Shown in pieces: positions 42,683-51,623 of a stretch of DNA of 64,000 bases. The notes beneath the pieces are model-generated. The model did no database searches. It was given only the letters and a program-made list of their open reading frames with translations, and was not told the origin of the DNA. Source of the DNA: an uncultured Megasphaera sp. (lineage in GTDB: Bacteria > Bacillota > Negativicutes > Veillonellales > Megasphaeraceae); assembly GCA_934193515.1 (NCBI GenBank), contig CAKPVJ010000004.1, positions 42,378-106,377 of the forward strand, given 5' to 3'. The translations under genes were made by a program, and so were the position numbers. Position 1 is the stretch's first letter, and each line of letters begins with the position of its first letter.

Positions 42683-44629
42683 ATGGCAAAGACAATTAGA
42701 CTGACGGTAGCACAAGCTCTCGTTAAGTTCCTCAATAACCAGTATATTGAATTTGACGGTAAAGAAACACCGATGTTTGAAGGTGTGTTCGGTATCTTTG
42801 GTCACGGCAATGTCGTAGGTATTGGTCAGGCATTGGAAGAAGATCCGGGTCATCTCATCGTACACATGGGCCGTAACGAACAAGGCATGGCTCATTCGGC
42901 TATGGGCTTTGCAAAACAGAAACGCCGTAAACAAATGTATGCCTGCACATCTTCTGTAGGCCCTGGCGCTGCTAACATGATTGTAGCTGCTGCTACTGCT
43001 ACAGCAAACTGCATTCCTGTCTTGTTCTTACCGGGCGATACCTATTCCGACCGTCAGCCGGATCCTGTACTGCAGCAGATGGAACAGCCAAACAATTTGA
43101 GCATTACGACTAACGACGCATTCAAAGCCGTATGTAAATACTGGGACCGCATTACGCGTCCGGAAATCCTCATGCAGGCTGCGATCCATGCTATGCGCGT
43201 ATTGGCAGACCCTGCTGAAACAGGTGCTGTCTGCCTCGCACTGCCGCAGGATGTTGAAGGCGAAGCGTATGATTATCCGGAATATTTCTTCAAAAAACGC
43301 GTACATCATATCGACCGTCCCCGTCCTACAGCTCGTGCTATTCAAGAAGCTGTGGAATTGATTAAAAATAAGAAAAAACCGATTCTTATTTTTGGCGGCG
43401 GCGTCAAATATTCCGAAGCTGAAGAAGAATTTAAAGCATTTGCTGAAAAATTCGGTATTCCTTTCGGCGAAACCCAGGCCGGCAAAGGTACGATTGATTG
43501 GAAACATCCGCTCAATCTCGGCGGTATCGGTGAAACAGGCTGCTTGGGTGCCAATACGATTGGTGCAGATGCAGACTGCGTTATCGGCGTAGGTACTCGC
43601 TATACGGACTTCACGACATCTTCCAAATGGCTGTTCCAGAACCCGGACGTTGACTATGTCAACATCAATATTTCCAAATTCCATGCATACAAAATGGACG
43701 GCGTACAGGTCGTAGGCGATGCGAAAGCCTGCCTCGAAGACTTGCAGGCTGCATTGGAACAGACGGGCTGGAAAGCTGGCTATACGACAGAAGTTGCCGA
43801 AGCTAAAGCGAAAAACGACGCTGAAATTGACCGTATCTATCATCTTGACTATACGGGCAAAGACTTTGTTCCGGAAGTCAACGATGATTTGGACTTTGAA
43901 AAAGTCAGTGAAGAATTTATCAAATTGACTGGTTCTTCCTTGCCGCAGACTCGTGCTCTCGGCGTTGTCAACGAAACAATTGGTGAAAATGCCGTTATCG
44001 TTGGCGCATCCGGTTCTCTTCCCGGTGACTTGCAGCGTGCATTCCGTCCGACCTGCGTAGGCGGCTATCATGTAGAATACGGCTTCTCCTGCATGGGCTA
44101 TGAAGTCAATGCAGCACTTGGCGTAAAATACGCTGAACCGGACAAAGAAGTATATGCTCTCGTCGGTGACGGCGCATACATGATGCTTCATTCCGAATTG
44201 CCGCAGTCTATTGCTGAACACAAGAAAATCAACGTTATCGTATTCGACAACATGACAAACGGCTGCATCAACAACTTGGAAATCGGTCACGGCCAGGGCA
44301 GCTTTGGCACAGAATTCCGTTTCCGCAACCCGGAAACAGGCAAACTGGACGGCGGCTTTGTACCGATGGACTTCGCTATGAACGGCGCATCCTATGGCTG
44401 CAAAACCTATACCGTTCACAGTGCTGAAGAATTGAAAGCGGCATTGGAAGATGCTAAGAAACAGACTGTTTCTACGCTTATCGATGTAAAAGTACTGCCA
44501 AAGACGATGGTTCACGGCTATGGCGACTGGTGGCGCGTAGGCGTAGCACAGGTATCCAAGAGCCAGAAGATTCAGGATGTATACCAGAATCTCATGGTAC
44601 CGAACTTCGAAAAAGCAAGAAAATACTAA
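42683..44629 (+). CDS. iolD: 3D-(3,5/4)-trihydroxycyclohexane-1,2-dione hydrolase
   Basis: 648 aa. ThDP-dependent enzyme that opens the cyclohexane ring. The N-terminal Pyr domain shows GVFGIFGHGNVVGIGQALEE and VHMGRNEQGMAHSAMGFA, including the conserved Glu; the central domain follows; the C-terminal PP domain has the GDGAYMMLHSEL...NMTNGCINN diphosphate-binding motif (GDG then about 27 residues then NN). Length and motifs are those of IolD. A large antisense ORF over this gene is a codon-bias shadow. Confidence 0.95.
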   Translation: MAKTIRLTVAQALVKFLNNQYIEFDGKETPMFEGVFGIFGHGNVVGIGQALEEDPGHLIVHMGRNEQGMAHSAMGFAKQKRRKQMYACTSSVGPGAANMIVAAATATANCIPVLFLPGDTYSDRQPDPVLQQMEQPNNLSITTNDAFKAVCKYWDRITRPEILMQAAIHAMRVLADPAETGAVCLALPQDVEGEAYDYPEYFFKKRVHHIDRPRPTARAIQEAVELIKNKKKPILIFGGGVKYSEAEEEFKAFAEKFGIPFGETQAGKGTIDWKHPLNLGGIGETGCLGANTIGADADCVIGVGTRYTDFTTSSKWLFQNPDVDYVNINISKFHAYKMDGVQVVGDAKACLEDLQAALEQTGWKAGYTTEVAEAKAKNDAEIDRIYHLDYTGKDFVPEVNDDLDFEKVSEEFIKLTGSSLPQTRALGVVNETIGENAVIVGASGSLPGDLQRAFRPTCVGGYHVEYGFSCMGYEVNAALGVKYAEPDKEVYALVGDGAYMMLHSELPQSIAEHKKINVIVFDNMTNGCINNLEIGHGQGSFGTEFRFRNPETGKLDGGFVPMDFAMNGASYGCKTYTVHSAEELKAALEDAKKQTVSTLIDVKVLPKTMVHGYGDWWRVGVAQVSKSQKIQDVYQNLMVPNFEKARKY

Positions 44630-44684
44630 TAGATAAACTAGGGCGTAAAGGGATTCCGTTTTGCACGCAGTTTTAGGAACGTCT

Positions 44685-44709
44685 TACCTGGGAATACTGT
44701 TCCCAGGTA
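44685..44709 (+). other. Intercistronic hairpin between iolD and iolE
   Basis: TACCTGGGA-ATACTGT-TCCCAGGTA, a perfect 9-bp stem in a 136-base gap of an otherwise tightly packed operon, with no T tail. It is likely an mRNA processing or stability element that sets different IolD and IolE levels. Confidence 0.6.
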
Positions 44710-44765
44710 CAGACTTACGCAAGGAAATAACCCCTTTTGCATATATTTTTAGGAGGATTTTTATC

Positions 44766-45653
44766 ATGGCAAACATTAAATTAGGCATTGCTCCGATTGC
44801 TTGGACAAACGACGACATGCCCGATCTCGGCAAGGAAAATACATTTGAACAATGCGTCAGCGAAATGGCATTGGCTGGCTTCACCGGTTGTGAAGTTGGC
44901 GGCAAATATCCGAAAGATACAGCTGTTTTGAAAAAAGCATTAGATCTTCGCGGTATGTCCATCGCCAGCGCTTGGTTCAGCTCTTTCCTTTTAACACAGC
45001 CGTACGAACAAGTTGAAAAAGACTTCATCGCACACTGCGAATTTTTGAAAGCTATGGGTGCTAAATTCTGCAACGTTGCAGAACAGGGCAACTCTGTACA
45101 GGGCAAATTGGACGTTCCTGTATTTGCAGGCAAACCGACCAATACAGAAGAACAGTGGAAAGTTTTGGCTGAAGGCCTCAACAAACTCGGCGCTGTTGCT
45201 AAAAAAATCGGTCTTACTATGACCTACCATCATCATATGGGCACAGGCGTTCAGACGACGGAAGAAATCGACCGCCTCATGGAAATGACCGATCCGAACC
45301 TCGTATTCCTTCTCTATGATACGGGCCATCTCGTATGCTCCGGCGAAGATTACTTGGCAATCCTCAAAAAATACTTGCCGCGTATCCGTCACATCCATTT
45401 GAAAGACGTTCGCATGGACATCCGCAACAAAGTGAAAGCTGAAGACATGAGCTTCCTCGACGGCGTTCGCGCTGGTATGTTCACGGTTCCTGGCGACGGC
45501 GATGTTGATTTCGAACCGATTTTCGATATCGTAAATGCCAGCGATTATGATGGCTGGTTCATCGTAGAAGCAGAACAAGATCCGGCTAAAGCTAATCCGC
45601 TGGAATATGCGATCAAAGCTCGTAAATACATCAAAGAAAAAGCTCATATTTAA
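44766..45653 (+). CDS. iolE: Inosose (2-keto-myo-inositol) dehydratase
   Basis: 295 aa TIM barrel. IAPIAWTNDDMPDLG near the start, LAGFTGCEVGGKYP, TYHHHMGTGVQTTEEIDRLM, LYDTGHLVC, HIHLKDVR and FIVEAEQDPAKANPLEYA are strongly IolE-like, with metal ligands Glu, Asp, His and Glu. Dehydrates scyllo-inosose to the dione used by IolD. AGGAGG at about 44752 sets ATG 44766; the upstream extension from 44661 includes the hairpin and is not coding. Confidence 0.93.
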   Translation: MANIKLGIAPIAWTNDDMPDLGKENTFEQCVSEMALAGFTGCEVGGKYPKDTAVLKKALDLRGMSIASAWFSSFLLTQPYEQVEKDFIAHCEFLKAMGAKFCNVAEQGNSVQGKLDVPVFAGKPTNTEEQWKVLAEGLNKLGAVAKKIGLTMTYHHHMGTGVQTTEEIDRLMEMTDPNLVFLLYDTGHLVCSGEDYLAILKKYLPRIRHIHLKDVRMDIRNKVKAEDMSFLDGVRAGMFTVPGDGDVDFEPIFDIVNASDYDGWFIVEAEQDPAKANPLEYAIKARKYIKEKAHI

Positions 45654-45767
45654 AACTCAAACTTCCAAACAATACAAACAACCAATAAGAACATACATCT
45701 ATAAGAACACATTTAAATATATACCTAAAAAGCACACATCTAATACCACTTTCTTAAATATACTGAG

Positions 45768-45794
45768 AGCCGCTCTGTACAGGGCGGCTTTTAG
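45768..45794 (+). terminator. Probable terminator of the iol operon
   Basis: AGCCGC pairs with GCGGCT around TCTGTACAGG, followed by TTTTA. The 177-base gap 45654-45830 is otherwise AT-rich with no gene. Confidence 0.65.
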
Positions 45795-45830
45795 CATGTG
45801 GGCTATCTCTGTGCAGATGAGAAAATATAT

Positions 45831-46709
45831 ATGAATACTATACAAAAAACATATGCTGTTTTAATTGCCACTACGTTTATTTGGGGCATTCAGCCATTAT
45901 GCATTAAATGGCTGGTAGCCGCATGGTCGCCCGTAACGATTACGACGATGCGCTATGTATTGATCGGTGCCTTTTTACTGTGTCTTTCGCTGGTGCGGGG
46001 AGAAGGAATCCTTCCGAAAAAGAAATGCATCATGCCCTTACTGCTGATGGGTGTGACCGGTATTGGCATCAATAATGTACTGCAATTTACGGGACTGCAG
46101 GTTTCGACAGTGACCAACTGTACACTGATTGCCGCTGCCTCACCGGCCATTACGGCTTTTTTTGCTTCCTTTTGGATTCGCGAACGGCTGCCGCTGAAGG
46201 CCTGGCTGGGAATTAGCTTGTCTTTTATCGGTGCCGTTATCGTAGTCAGTCATGGCTCGCTGTATGTGATTACGCATTTTGCATTTAATCGGGGCGACAT
46301 TTTTTTCCTGCTTGCTCAAGTGGCTTGGACGACGTATTCGATGATTGGCGTGCGTGTCATGAAAGATATGCCGCCTGTGTTGACAACGGGCTGGGCTGGG
46401 TTGTTTGGTGCCTGCATGACGCTGACCTATGGTACGGCGACACAGAATTTTTATCTGACTCCTTTAGATATGCCGTTAGTAGTATCCTTTGCCTATACGG
46501 TCATTTTTGGCGGCATTATGGCTATGCTGTTTTGGAATATTGGCGTAAAAAATGCTGGTCCCAGCTTGACGGCTATTTTTCAAAACGTCACGCCTGTCGT
46601 CGGCATGATAGGCGGATATTTCTTGTTTGCTGAAATCATTGGCATACAAGAACTCGTCGGTGCAGCCTGCATTTTTATTGGCGTATACGCGACGACACAC
46701 AGCAAATAA
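45831..46709 (+). CDS. EamA/DMT-family transporter
   Basis: 292 aa, ten membrane spans in two EamA repeats (TTFIWGIQPLCIKWLVAAWSP at the start of repeat 1; LAQVAWTTYSMIGVRVMKD at the start of repeat 2). Drug/metabolite transporters of this class usually export metabolites; a role in inositol catabolism is only suggested by position behind iolE. The ribosome binding site is weak (GATGAG). ATG 45831 is chosen because the longer frame would begin inside the terminator region. Confidence 0.85.
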   Translation: MNTIQKTYAVLIATTFIWGIQPLCIKWLVAAWSPVTITTMRYVLIGAFLLCLSLVRGEGILPKKKCIMPLLLMGVTGIGINNVLQFTGLQVSTVTNCTLIAAASPAITAFFASFWIRERLPLKAWLGISLSFIGAVIVVSHGSLYVITHFAFNRGDIFFLLAQVAWTTYSMIGVRVMKDMPPVLTTGWAGLFGACMTLTYGTATQNFYLTPLDMPLVVSFAYTVIFGGIMAMLFWNIGVKNAGPSLTAIFQNVTPVVGMIGGYFLFAEIIGIQELVGAACIFIGVYATTHSK

Positions 46710-46769
46710 CAGCGGCCTGTCTACAACGAAAGGGCTTGCAGCCAAATGGAACAATGGCTATATAAACTA

Positions 46770-46806
46770 AGAGGTCTTGTGAACATTCGGATTCACAAGA
46801 CCTCTT
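46770..46806. terminator. Bidirectional terminator
   Basis: AGAGGTCTTGTGAA pairs with TTCACAAGACCTCT. Two more palindromes follow: CTTGTTTTATATAAAACAAG (46804-46823) and AAGACATATCTA/TAGATATGTCTT (46821-46832 and 46876-46887). Together they separate the DMT gene from the convergent YczE-like gene. Confidence 0.82.
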
Positions 46807-46957
46807 GTTTTATATAAAACAAGACATATCTAAACTGCATTTCAATGCAACTCGTATGAAGAAGCGAAAGCAGGATAGATATGTCTTTATCGTATTTTAT
46901 CGAAAAAAATTACAAGATACTCACATATTTGATAAAAAGACGATTTGAGCGGTTTCC

Positions 46958-47677
46958 TTAGCGGTGATGTTTTTCCAGCGGGTTTACGGCTCCTTTGCCA
47001 TAAATAAAAGGAACAGCGGCGTGACGATTGAAAAAGGAAACGATAGGGCCGGTACAGCAGGCCATGGCCAGTGTGCCGATACCGATGACACTGCCGCAGA
47101 AAAAGCCGATGATAATACAGGTGCAGTCGCAGAGAATACGGCCCCATTTATAGGTAATATGCCCGTCGCTGCGATGTTCCAAAATCCAAGGGATGGCATC
47201 GTAGGGGCCAAGGCCTATGTTGGAACAAAGATAAAACGAAACGCCCAGACAGGAGATGAGAATACCGGCAGTGAGAAAACAAATACGGCTGGTTATGGCC
47301 AGTGTTTCAGGAAGACCGATAGAGGAAAATAAAATAAAACTATATACATCACACAACGGACCGAGCAAAATCAGGTAAATAATGGTACCGGCTTTAATAA
47401 ACTGCCTGCCTAACAGCAGTACAGGAATAAATAAGAGGAAACAAACAATGGATGTACAGGTGCCAAAGGACAAGTTAGTGAGTAAACTTAGGCCTAAATT
47501 CATACACGAGTAGGGATCGGTGCCGAAATTACTCAGCCGCAGCATAGCTGTAGCAAAACACATGATGTTAATAGCTACAATGTTGGATGCGATACGTCGT
47601 CGAATACGGGGCGTTGTTTTTAAGCGATGCCATCGAGATGTATATTGCATGTTGGAATTTAGTTGATGGACTTTCAT
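46958..47677 (-). CDS. YczE/YitT-type integral membrane protein, translation start separated from its ribosome binding site by an insertion
   Basis: 239 aa, about five to six membrane spans after a basic N-terminus. FGTDPYSCMNLGLS and NIGLGPYDAIPWILE are the repeated motif of the YczE/YyaS/YitT group, whose function is not established. The ATG at 47677 has no Shine-Dalgarno sequence because the tnpB element begins one base upstream. On the far side of the element the minus strand carries AGGAGG followed by nine bases (49207-49193), which would be ideally spaced to this ATG if the element were removed. The gene is intact but probably poorly translated. Confidence 0.8.
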   Translation of the reverse strand: MKVHQLNSNMQYTSRWHRLKTTPRIRRRIASNIVAINIMCFATAMLRLSNFGTDPYSCMNLGLSLLTNLSFGTCTSIVCFLLFIPVLLLGRQFIKAGTIIYLILLGPLCDVYSFILFSSIGLPETLAITSRICFLTAGILISCLGVSFYLCSNIGLGPYDAIPWILEHRSDGHITYKWGRILCDCTCIIIGFFCGSVIGIGTLAMACCTGPIVSFFNRHAAVPFIYGKGAVNPLEKHHR

Positions 47678-49192
47678 CTAAAATGCGGGCAGGATACTCC
47701 GACCTCTTAGGTCGGGGAGGAATGCCCGCCTCACCTCACTTTCTAAAAATACTATGATATCAGCAAAATATATTGTATAATATTTTTGATGAAAGCAATA
47801 TAACTTTAGAAAGGCAGGTGATAAAAATGTCCAACCTAACCAAAACTATAAAACTTCGCATCAATATTTCTCCAGAACAGGAACTCCTTCTTCGACAGAT
47901 GACTGAACAATATCGTCAGGCTTGTAACTTTGTGTCAAAGTACATTTTTGATAATCAATTTAATTTGGCTTACCAAAGCCTTAATAGAGAGTTATACAGT
48001 AACCTTCGTAGTCAGTTTGGTTTAAAGTCACAGCTAGCACAGTCTGCAATCAAGACAACTATTGCCCGCTATAAGACAGTCAAGCAACAGCTTTTCCAAA
48101 ATCCATACAAATATAAGGATGAAAATGGCAACTGGAACTATAGTACCAAGACACTTGAGTGGCTTTGGAAGCCTGTATTGTTCAGCCGTCCGCAAGCTGA
48201 TTTAGTTCGTAATCGTGACTACAGCTTCGTTGATAATGGACAAACTCTATCCATCAATACACTTGGCAAACGAACAAAATGTACCTTTGAAGGTGAGCAT
48301 TTTGCCGAATACCTTGACGGTTCCTGGAATCTAGGCACAGCAAAATTAGTGGAACTCAAAGGATTGTGGTATCTACATATTCCTATTACTAAGAGTGTCG
48401 AAGATTTTCAAAAAGAGAACGTCCGCCACGTTGTCGGTATTGACCGTGGATTGCGGTTTTTAACTGTCAGCTACAATGAACAGGGAAAAACTGAATTTAT
48501 TTCTGGACGAAAGGTTGCCACAAAACGACATAAATTTCAGGAAGTTCGTCGCCAGCTTCAATCCAAAGGCACGAAATCAGCAAAGCGTAAACTAAAAGCT
48601 GTTTCAGGACGAGAGAACCGTTGGATGTCTGATATAAACCATCAGATTTCTAAGACACTTGTGCAGAAATATGGTAAAGATACGCTTTTCGTACTTGAAG
48701 ATTTAACAGGCGTGAGTTTCGAGGAATCGAATCTATCTAGAACTGCAAAACAGAAATACGATCTGCAAAGCTGGGCATTTTACCAATTAGAACAATTTCT
48801 AACTTACAAAGCTCACGAAAATCGTTCAGAAGTACTGAAAGTTTCAGCTAAATATACTTCTCAGCGTTGTCCAAAGTGCGGAACTATCCACAAAGAAAAC
48901 CGTGACCATCACAGACATTTGTATCGTTGTCAGTGCGGTTATAGTTCCAATGACGATCGTATCGGAGCTATGAATATTCAGCTTCTTGGTACAATGTGGA
49001 TTTCTGGAGACAATAATCCTCGATACGAAAGAATACCAACTGCCTCGGAGTAAACTCCTTGGCAAAACGGGCATTGTCAACTGCCCGATGATGTAGGCGG
49101 AATTAGGGAGATAATATCGCTAATACCTATGTAACTCCGACTTGCAAGCTCCCACCTCAAACACCGTAGGTATTAGGTGGTGAGTAGTTGAC
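47678..49192 (+). mobile_element. IS200/IS605-type element carrying tnpB only
   Basis: Boundaries (plus or minus a few bases) are inferred from the disrupted YczE-like gene. The left end holds an imperfect double hairpin typical of the family: GCGGGCA...TGCCCGC (47685-47729) enclosing CCGACCT-CTT-AGGTCGG (47699-47715). The right end holds TAATACCTA/TAGGTATTA (49121-49175) with CCACC/GGTGG. There are no terminal inverted repeats and no target duplication, as expected for single-strand peel-and-paste transposition. No tnpA (HUH Y1 transposase) is present, so mobility would need one in trans. The base left of the element follows TTTCAT, a plausible TnpB target-adjacent motif. Confidence 0.8.
47827..49053 (+). 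CDS. tnpB: TnpB, RNA-guided endonuclease of IS200/IS605 elements
   Basis: 408 aa. N-terminal OrfB helix-rich part (KTIKLRINISPEQELLLRQM), then the split RuvC nuclease: GIDRGLRFLTVSY (first Asp, about residue 206), LFVLEDLTGV (Glu, about 295) and SNDDRIGAMNIQLLG (last Asp, about 380). Between the last two is the zinc ribbon CPKCG...CQCG. All three catalytic acids are present, so the nuclease looks intact. ATG 47827 gives the family N-terminus MSNLTKTIK; the frame extends back to 47773. Likely acts with an omega RNA made from its own 3' end and the right end of the element. Confidence 0.93.
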   Translation: MSNLTKTIKLRINISPEQELLLRQMTEQYRQACNFVSKYIFDNQFNLAYQSLNRELYSNLRSQFGLKSQLAQSAIKTTIARYKTVKQQLFQNPYKYKDENGNWNYSTKTLEWLWKPVLFSRPQADLVRNRDYSFVDNGQTLSINTLGKRTKCTFEGEHFAEYLDGSWNLGTAKLVELKGLWYLHIPITKSVEDFQKENVRHVVGIDRGLRFLTVSYNEQGKTEFISGRKVATKRHKFQEVRRQLQSKGTKSAKRKLKAVSGRENRWMSDINHQISKTLVQKYGKDTLFVLEDLTGVSFEESNLSRTAKQKYDLQSWAFYQLEQFLTYKAHENRSEVLKVSAKYTSQRCPKCGTIHKENRDHHRHLYRCQCGYSSNDDRIGAMNIQLLGTMWISGDNNPRYERIPTASE

Positions 49193-49215
49193 GCGAATAA
49201 ACCTCCTGTAATTGT
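49054..49215 (+). ncRNA. Predicted omega RNA (reRNA) scaffold and guide of the TnpB element
   Basis: In studied IS605 elements the guide RNA comprises the 3' end of tnpB, the right-end structured region, and about 16-20 bases beyond the element. Here the post-tnpB region has stems CGGGCA/TGCCCG (49068-49087) and TAATACCTA/TAGGTATTA with an embedded CCACC/GGTGG pairing. The guide would begin near 49193 (GCGAATAAACC...). The 5' end is not defined; coordinates give only the part outside tnpB. Confidence 0.55.
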
Positions 49216-49323
49216 TTAATATGTATCTTTGCGCATTATTTTTTTGGTGATATTATACCATGTTTTGGTTCCGTTTTGTATATATTAATACAACAATTTC
49301 TTGTATAGTGCCAGCGTAATAAA

Positions 49324-49399
49324 AAGCAATTTTTTGGATAAATTTGATAAACAGAGCAAAATAATATAGCTATTGCACAAAAAGCATAAAAAATTGCTT
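49324..49399. repeat. 12-bp inverted repeat in the leader region of the GPH transporter
   Basis: AAGCAATTTTTT (49324-49335) and its exact complement AAAAAATTGCTT (49388-49399), with a third related site ATTTTGCTT...AAAGCAAAT near 49455-49481. The whole 373-base gap 49193-49565 is AT-rich and non-coding; these could be operators for a regulator of the transporter. Confidence 0.6.
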
Positions 49400-49583
49400 A
49401 TCTATGACTTGAGAAATCCTAGTATATACGCCATTATATAGAATGTATGCAGGAATTTTGCTTACCTAAGAGAAAAGCAAATTTTTATAGAATGAGCAAG
49501 AAATCTAACAGTATAATATACATAAAAGATACATGAAATCGTATCAACATAATATCAAATAAGTTATGGAGGTTGCAATCATT

Positions 49584-50978
49584 ATGAGTAGTTCTGTAAG
49601 CAGTACGGTGCCGAATCAAGGGCAATTATCTTGGTTTACCCGTATATCCTATGCACTGGGAGATACGGCACAAAATGTTGTTTGGGGTGGCATGGCCATC
49701 CTGACGTTCTTTTATACGGACTATGCTGGCATTGATGCGGCTGTCGTTGGTTTAGTCATGTTGATTTCTCGTTGTTTTGATGGCTTTTCGGATATTATTA
49801 TGGGATTTGTCGTTGAAAAGACGAATTCCAAATGGGGGAAATCCCGCCCTTGGATTTTATGGACAAGCCTGCCCTTTGCTATTTCTATTGTTCTGATTTA
49901 TACGGTGCCGCAGACGACGTCGGCCCTGCAGTTTGCCTATATTTTTGTTACGTATAACTTATGCACGACTGTTTGCTATACGGCCTTAAACTTGCCGTAC
50001 GGCAGCTTATCGGCCATGATGACTCGTGTTTCCAAAGAACGGGATATGTTATCTATTATTCGTATGGCTCTTTCCCCGATTGGTCGTATTTTGGCCGTAT
50101 CGGCAACGCTGCCTTTAGTAAAAGTATTCGGTGACACCCAGATGGCGTGGGTCAAAGTTATGTCTATTTGGGCCGTGCTGGCATTGGCGCTGCTCCTTTT
50201 ATGCTTCAGCCAGTGCAAAGAAACCGTTGTTATCGAGGCGCGAAAAGATTCAGAAACAAAAATTCCCATTTTGAAATCACTGAAATGCATAGCGCTTAAC
50301 AAATATTTCTGGGCAGCCATGACGATTTGGATGATGCAGAACGTTATTTTCTGCGTCAATGGGACGGTTCTTCCGTATTACTGCAAATACGTATTCAATA
50401 ACGATACGGTATACAGTATTTTATATTTGGTTGAAACCGTAATCAATATTGCGGTTATGCTCGTATTTAGCCCGATGCTGCTGCGGCGGTTCGGCAAACG
50501 CAACATGTCATTGGCCGGTGTATTGCTTTGCTTTGTCGGTCATTTGATTTTCTTGCTCAATCCGCTCGATTTCAACTGGGTTGTATTTAGCTGCGTAATT
50601 CGCGGCATTGGCTTTGCACCGGTTCAATCGGTTATTTTCGGTTTCCTCGGAGATGTGGTAGAATATGGTCAGTGGAAATTCCACATGCGTCAAGAAGGTT
50701 TGATTTTCTCCGGCGGCTCCGTAGGCACAAAAGTCGGTTCCGGTCTTACCAATGCGATTTTGACCAGTTTGTTGGCTTTGGCCGGCTATGTATCTTCTAC
50801 GACGGGCAGTGCTGTACAGCCTGACAGCGCCATTCAGATGATTATTCAATTATACGAATATGCACCGTTGTTCGTATGGGTTGTATTGATTGGCGTCTTG
50901 TATTTCTACAAACTGGATAAACTGTATCCGACGATTATGAACGATTTGATTCAGCGTGAAGCTAAAGGAGAATTGTAA
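49584..50978 (+). CDS. GPH-family (glycoside-pentoside-hexuronide) cation symporter
   Basis: 464 aa, about twelve spans. RISYALGDTAQNVVWGG at the start, LISRCFDGFSDIIMGFVVEKTNSKWGKSRPWILW after helix 2-3 (split here as DGFSDIIMGF and KWGKSRPWILW), NLPYGSLSAMMT and GDVVEYGQWKF in the second half, where the GPH motif is normally found. Its setting among inositol genes makes free inositol or a related polyol the most likely cargo; this is inferred. TGGAGG at 49567-49572 supports ATG 49584. Followed by a kinase-like gene in the same transcript. Confidence 0.87.
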   Translation: MSSSVSSTVPNQGQLSWFTRISYALGDTAQNVVWGGMAILTFFYTDYAGIDAAVVGLVMLISRCFDGFSDIIMGFVVEKTNSKWGKSRPWILWTSLPFAISIVLIYTVPQTTSALQFAYIFVTYNLCTTVCYTALNLPYGSLSAMMTRVSKERDMLSIIRMALSPIGRILAVSATLPLVKVFGDTQMAWVKVMSIWAVLALALLLLCFSQCKETVVIEARKDSETKIPILKSLKCIALNKYFWAAMTIWMMQNVIFCVNGTVLPYYCKYVFNNDTVYSILYLVETVINIAVMLVFSPMLLRRFGKRNMSLAGVLLCFVGHLIFLLNPLDFNWVVFSCVIRGIGFAPVQSVIFGFLGDVVEYGQWKFHMRQEGLIFSGGSVGTKVGSGLTNAILTSLLALAGYVSSTTGSAVQPDSAIQMIIQLYEYAPLFVWVVLIGVLYFYKLDKLYPTIMNDLIQREAKGEL

Positions 50979-51009
50979 AACGACGCTATTTTTGACAGGA
51001 GGTGTTTTG

Positions 51010-51609
51010 ATGAAAGACAGAACCTTAATCACCATTACGCGCCAGTACGGCAGCGGCGGCAAGGAAATATCCAAAATCTTGACACAGAAATTAGGTATTC
51101 GCTGTTATGACCGTAAAATTGTATCGATGGCGGCAGAACATATTCATGAATGTGCCAACATTGATGATTTATTAAACCGTTCCTATAACAGTCCGGAAAA
51201 TTGTTTGGGCAATATGGGGGATTATGCATATGAACGCGTACCGGCTCACAACCGCATGTACATTGAACAGGCCAAGATCCTGCTCAAGATCGCTGAACGG
51301 GAAAGTGCAGTATTTGTCGGTCGTTGTGCAGATTTCATTTTGCGAGATCAACCCCATGTCTATTCCTTCTTTATTTATGCCAGCGATGAATTTCGCACGC
51401 AGCGTGCCAAGACGCATTATGGAGAACAATCGCTGAAAGATATGGAAGCGGATGACAAAATTCGGAAACGGTACTATGAATACTATACCGGCCAAAAATG
51501 GGGAGACCCGCGCAACTATGATTTGATGATTAACGTCAGCAAGATTTCTTTGGAAACGGCGGCTGATATGATTATCAAATATATCAACTTACGACAAAAT
51601 AAGGAATAA
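51010..51609 (+). CDS. Cytidylate kinase-like family protein
   Basis: 199 aa. N-terminal P-loop-like ITITRQYGSGGKEISKIL (residues about 5-22), then CYDRKIVSMAAE and GRCADFILRDQPHVYSFFIYAS, as in the cytidylate-kinase-like group (not the true cmk). Members often accompany transporters or regulators and their substrate is unknown. AGGAGGTG at 50998-51004 sets the ATG. It lies 31 bases after the GPH symporter and is followed by a strong terminator. Confidence 0.82.
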   Translation: MKDRTLITITRQYGSGGKEISKILTQKLGIRCYDRKIVSMAAEHIHECANIDDLLNRSYNSPENCLGNMGDYAYERVPAHNRMYIEQAKILLKIAERESAVFVGRCADFILRDQPHVYSFFIYASDEFRTQRAKTHYGEQSLKDMEADDKIRKRYYEYYTGQKWGDPRNYDLMINVSKISLETAADMIIKYINLRQNKE

Positions 51610-51623
51610 ATAGGAATAGGGTA

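Noticed and set aside
43028..44515. 495-aa minus-strand ORF over iolD
   Set aside because: Antisense to a strongly supported gene, no ribosome binding site, and Cys/Phe/Arg-rich composition typical of a codon-bias shadow.
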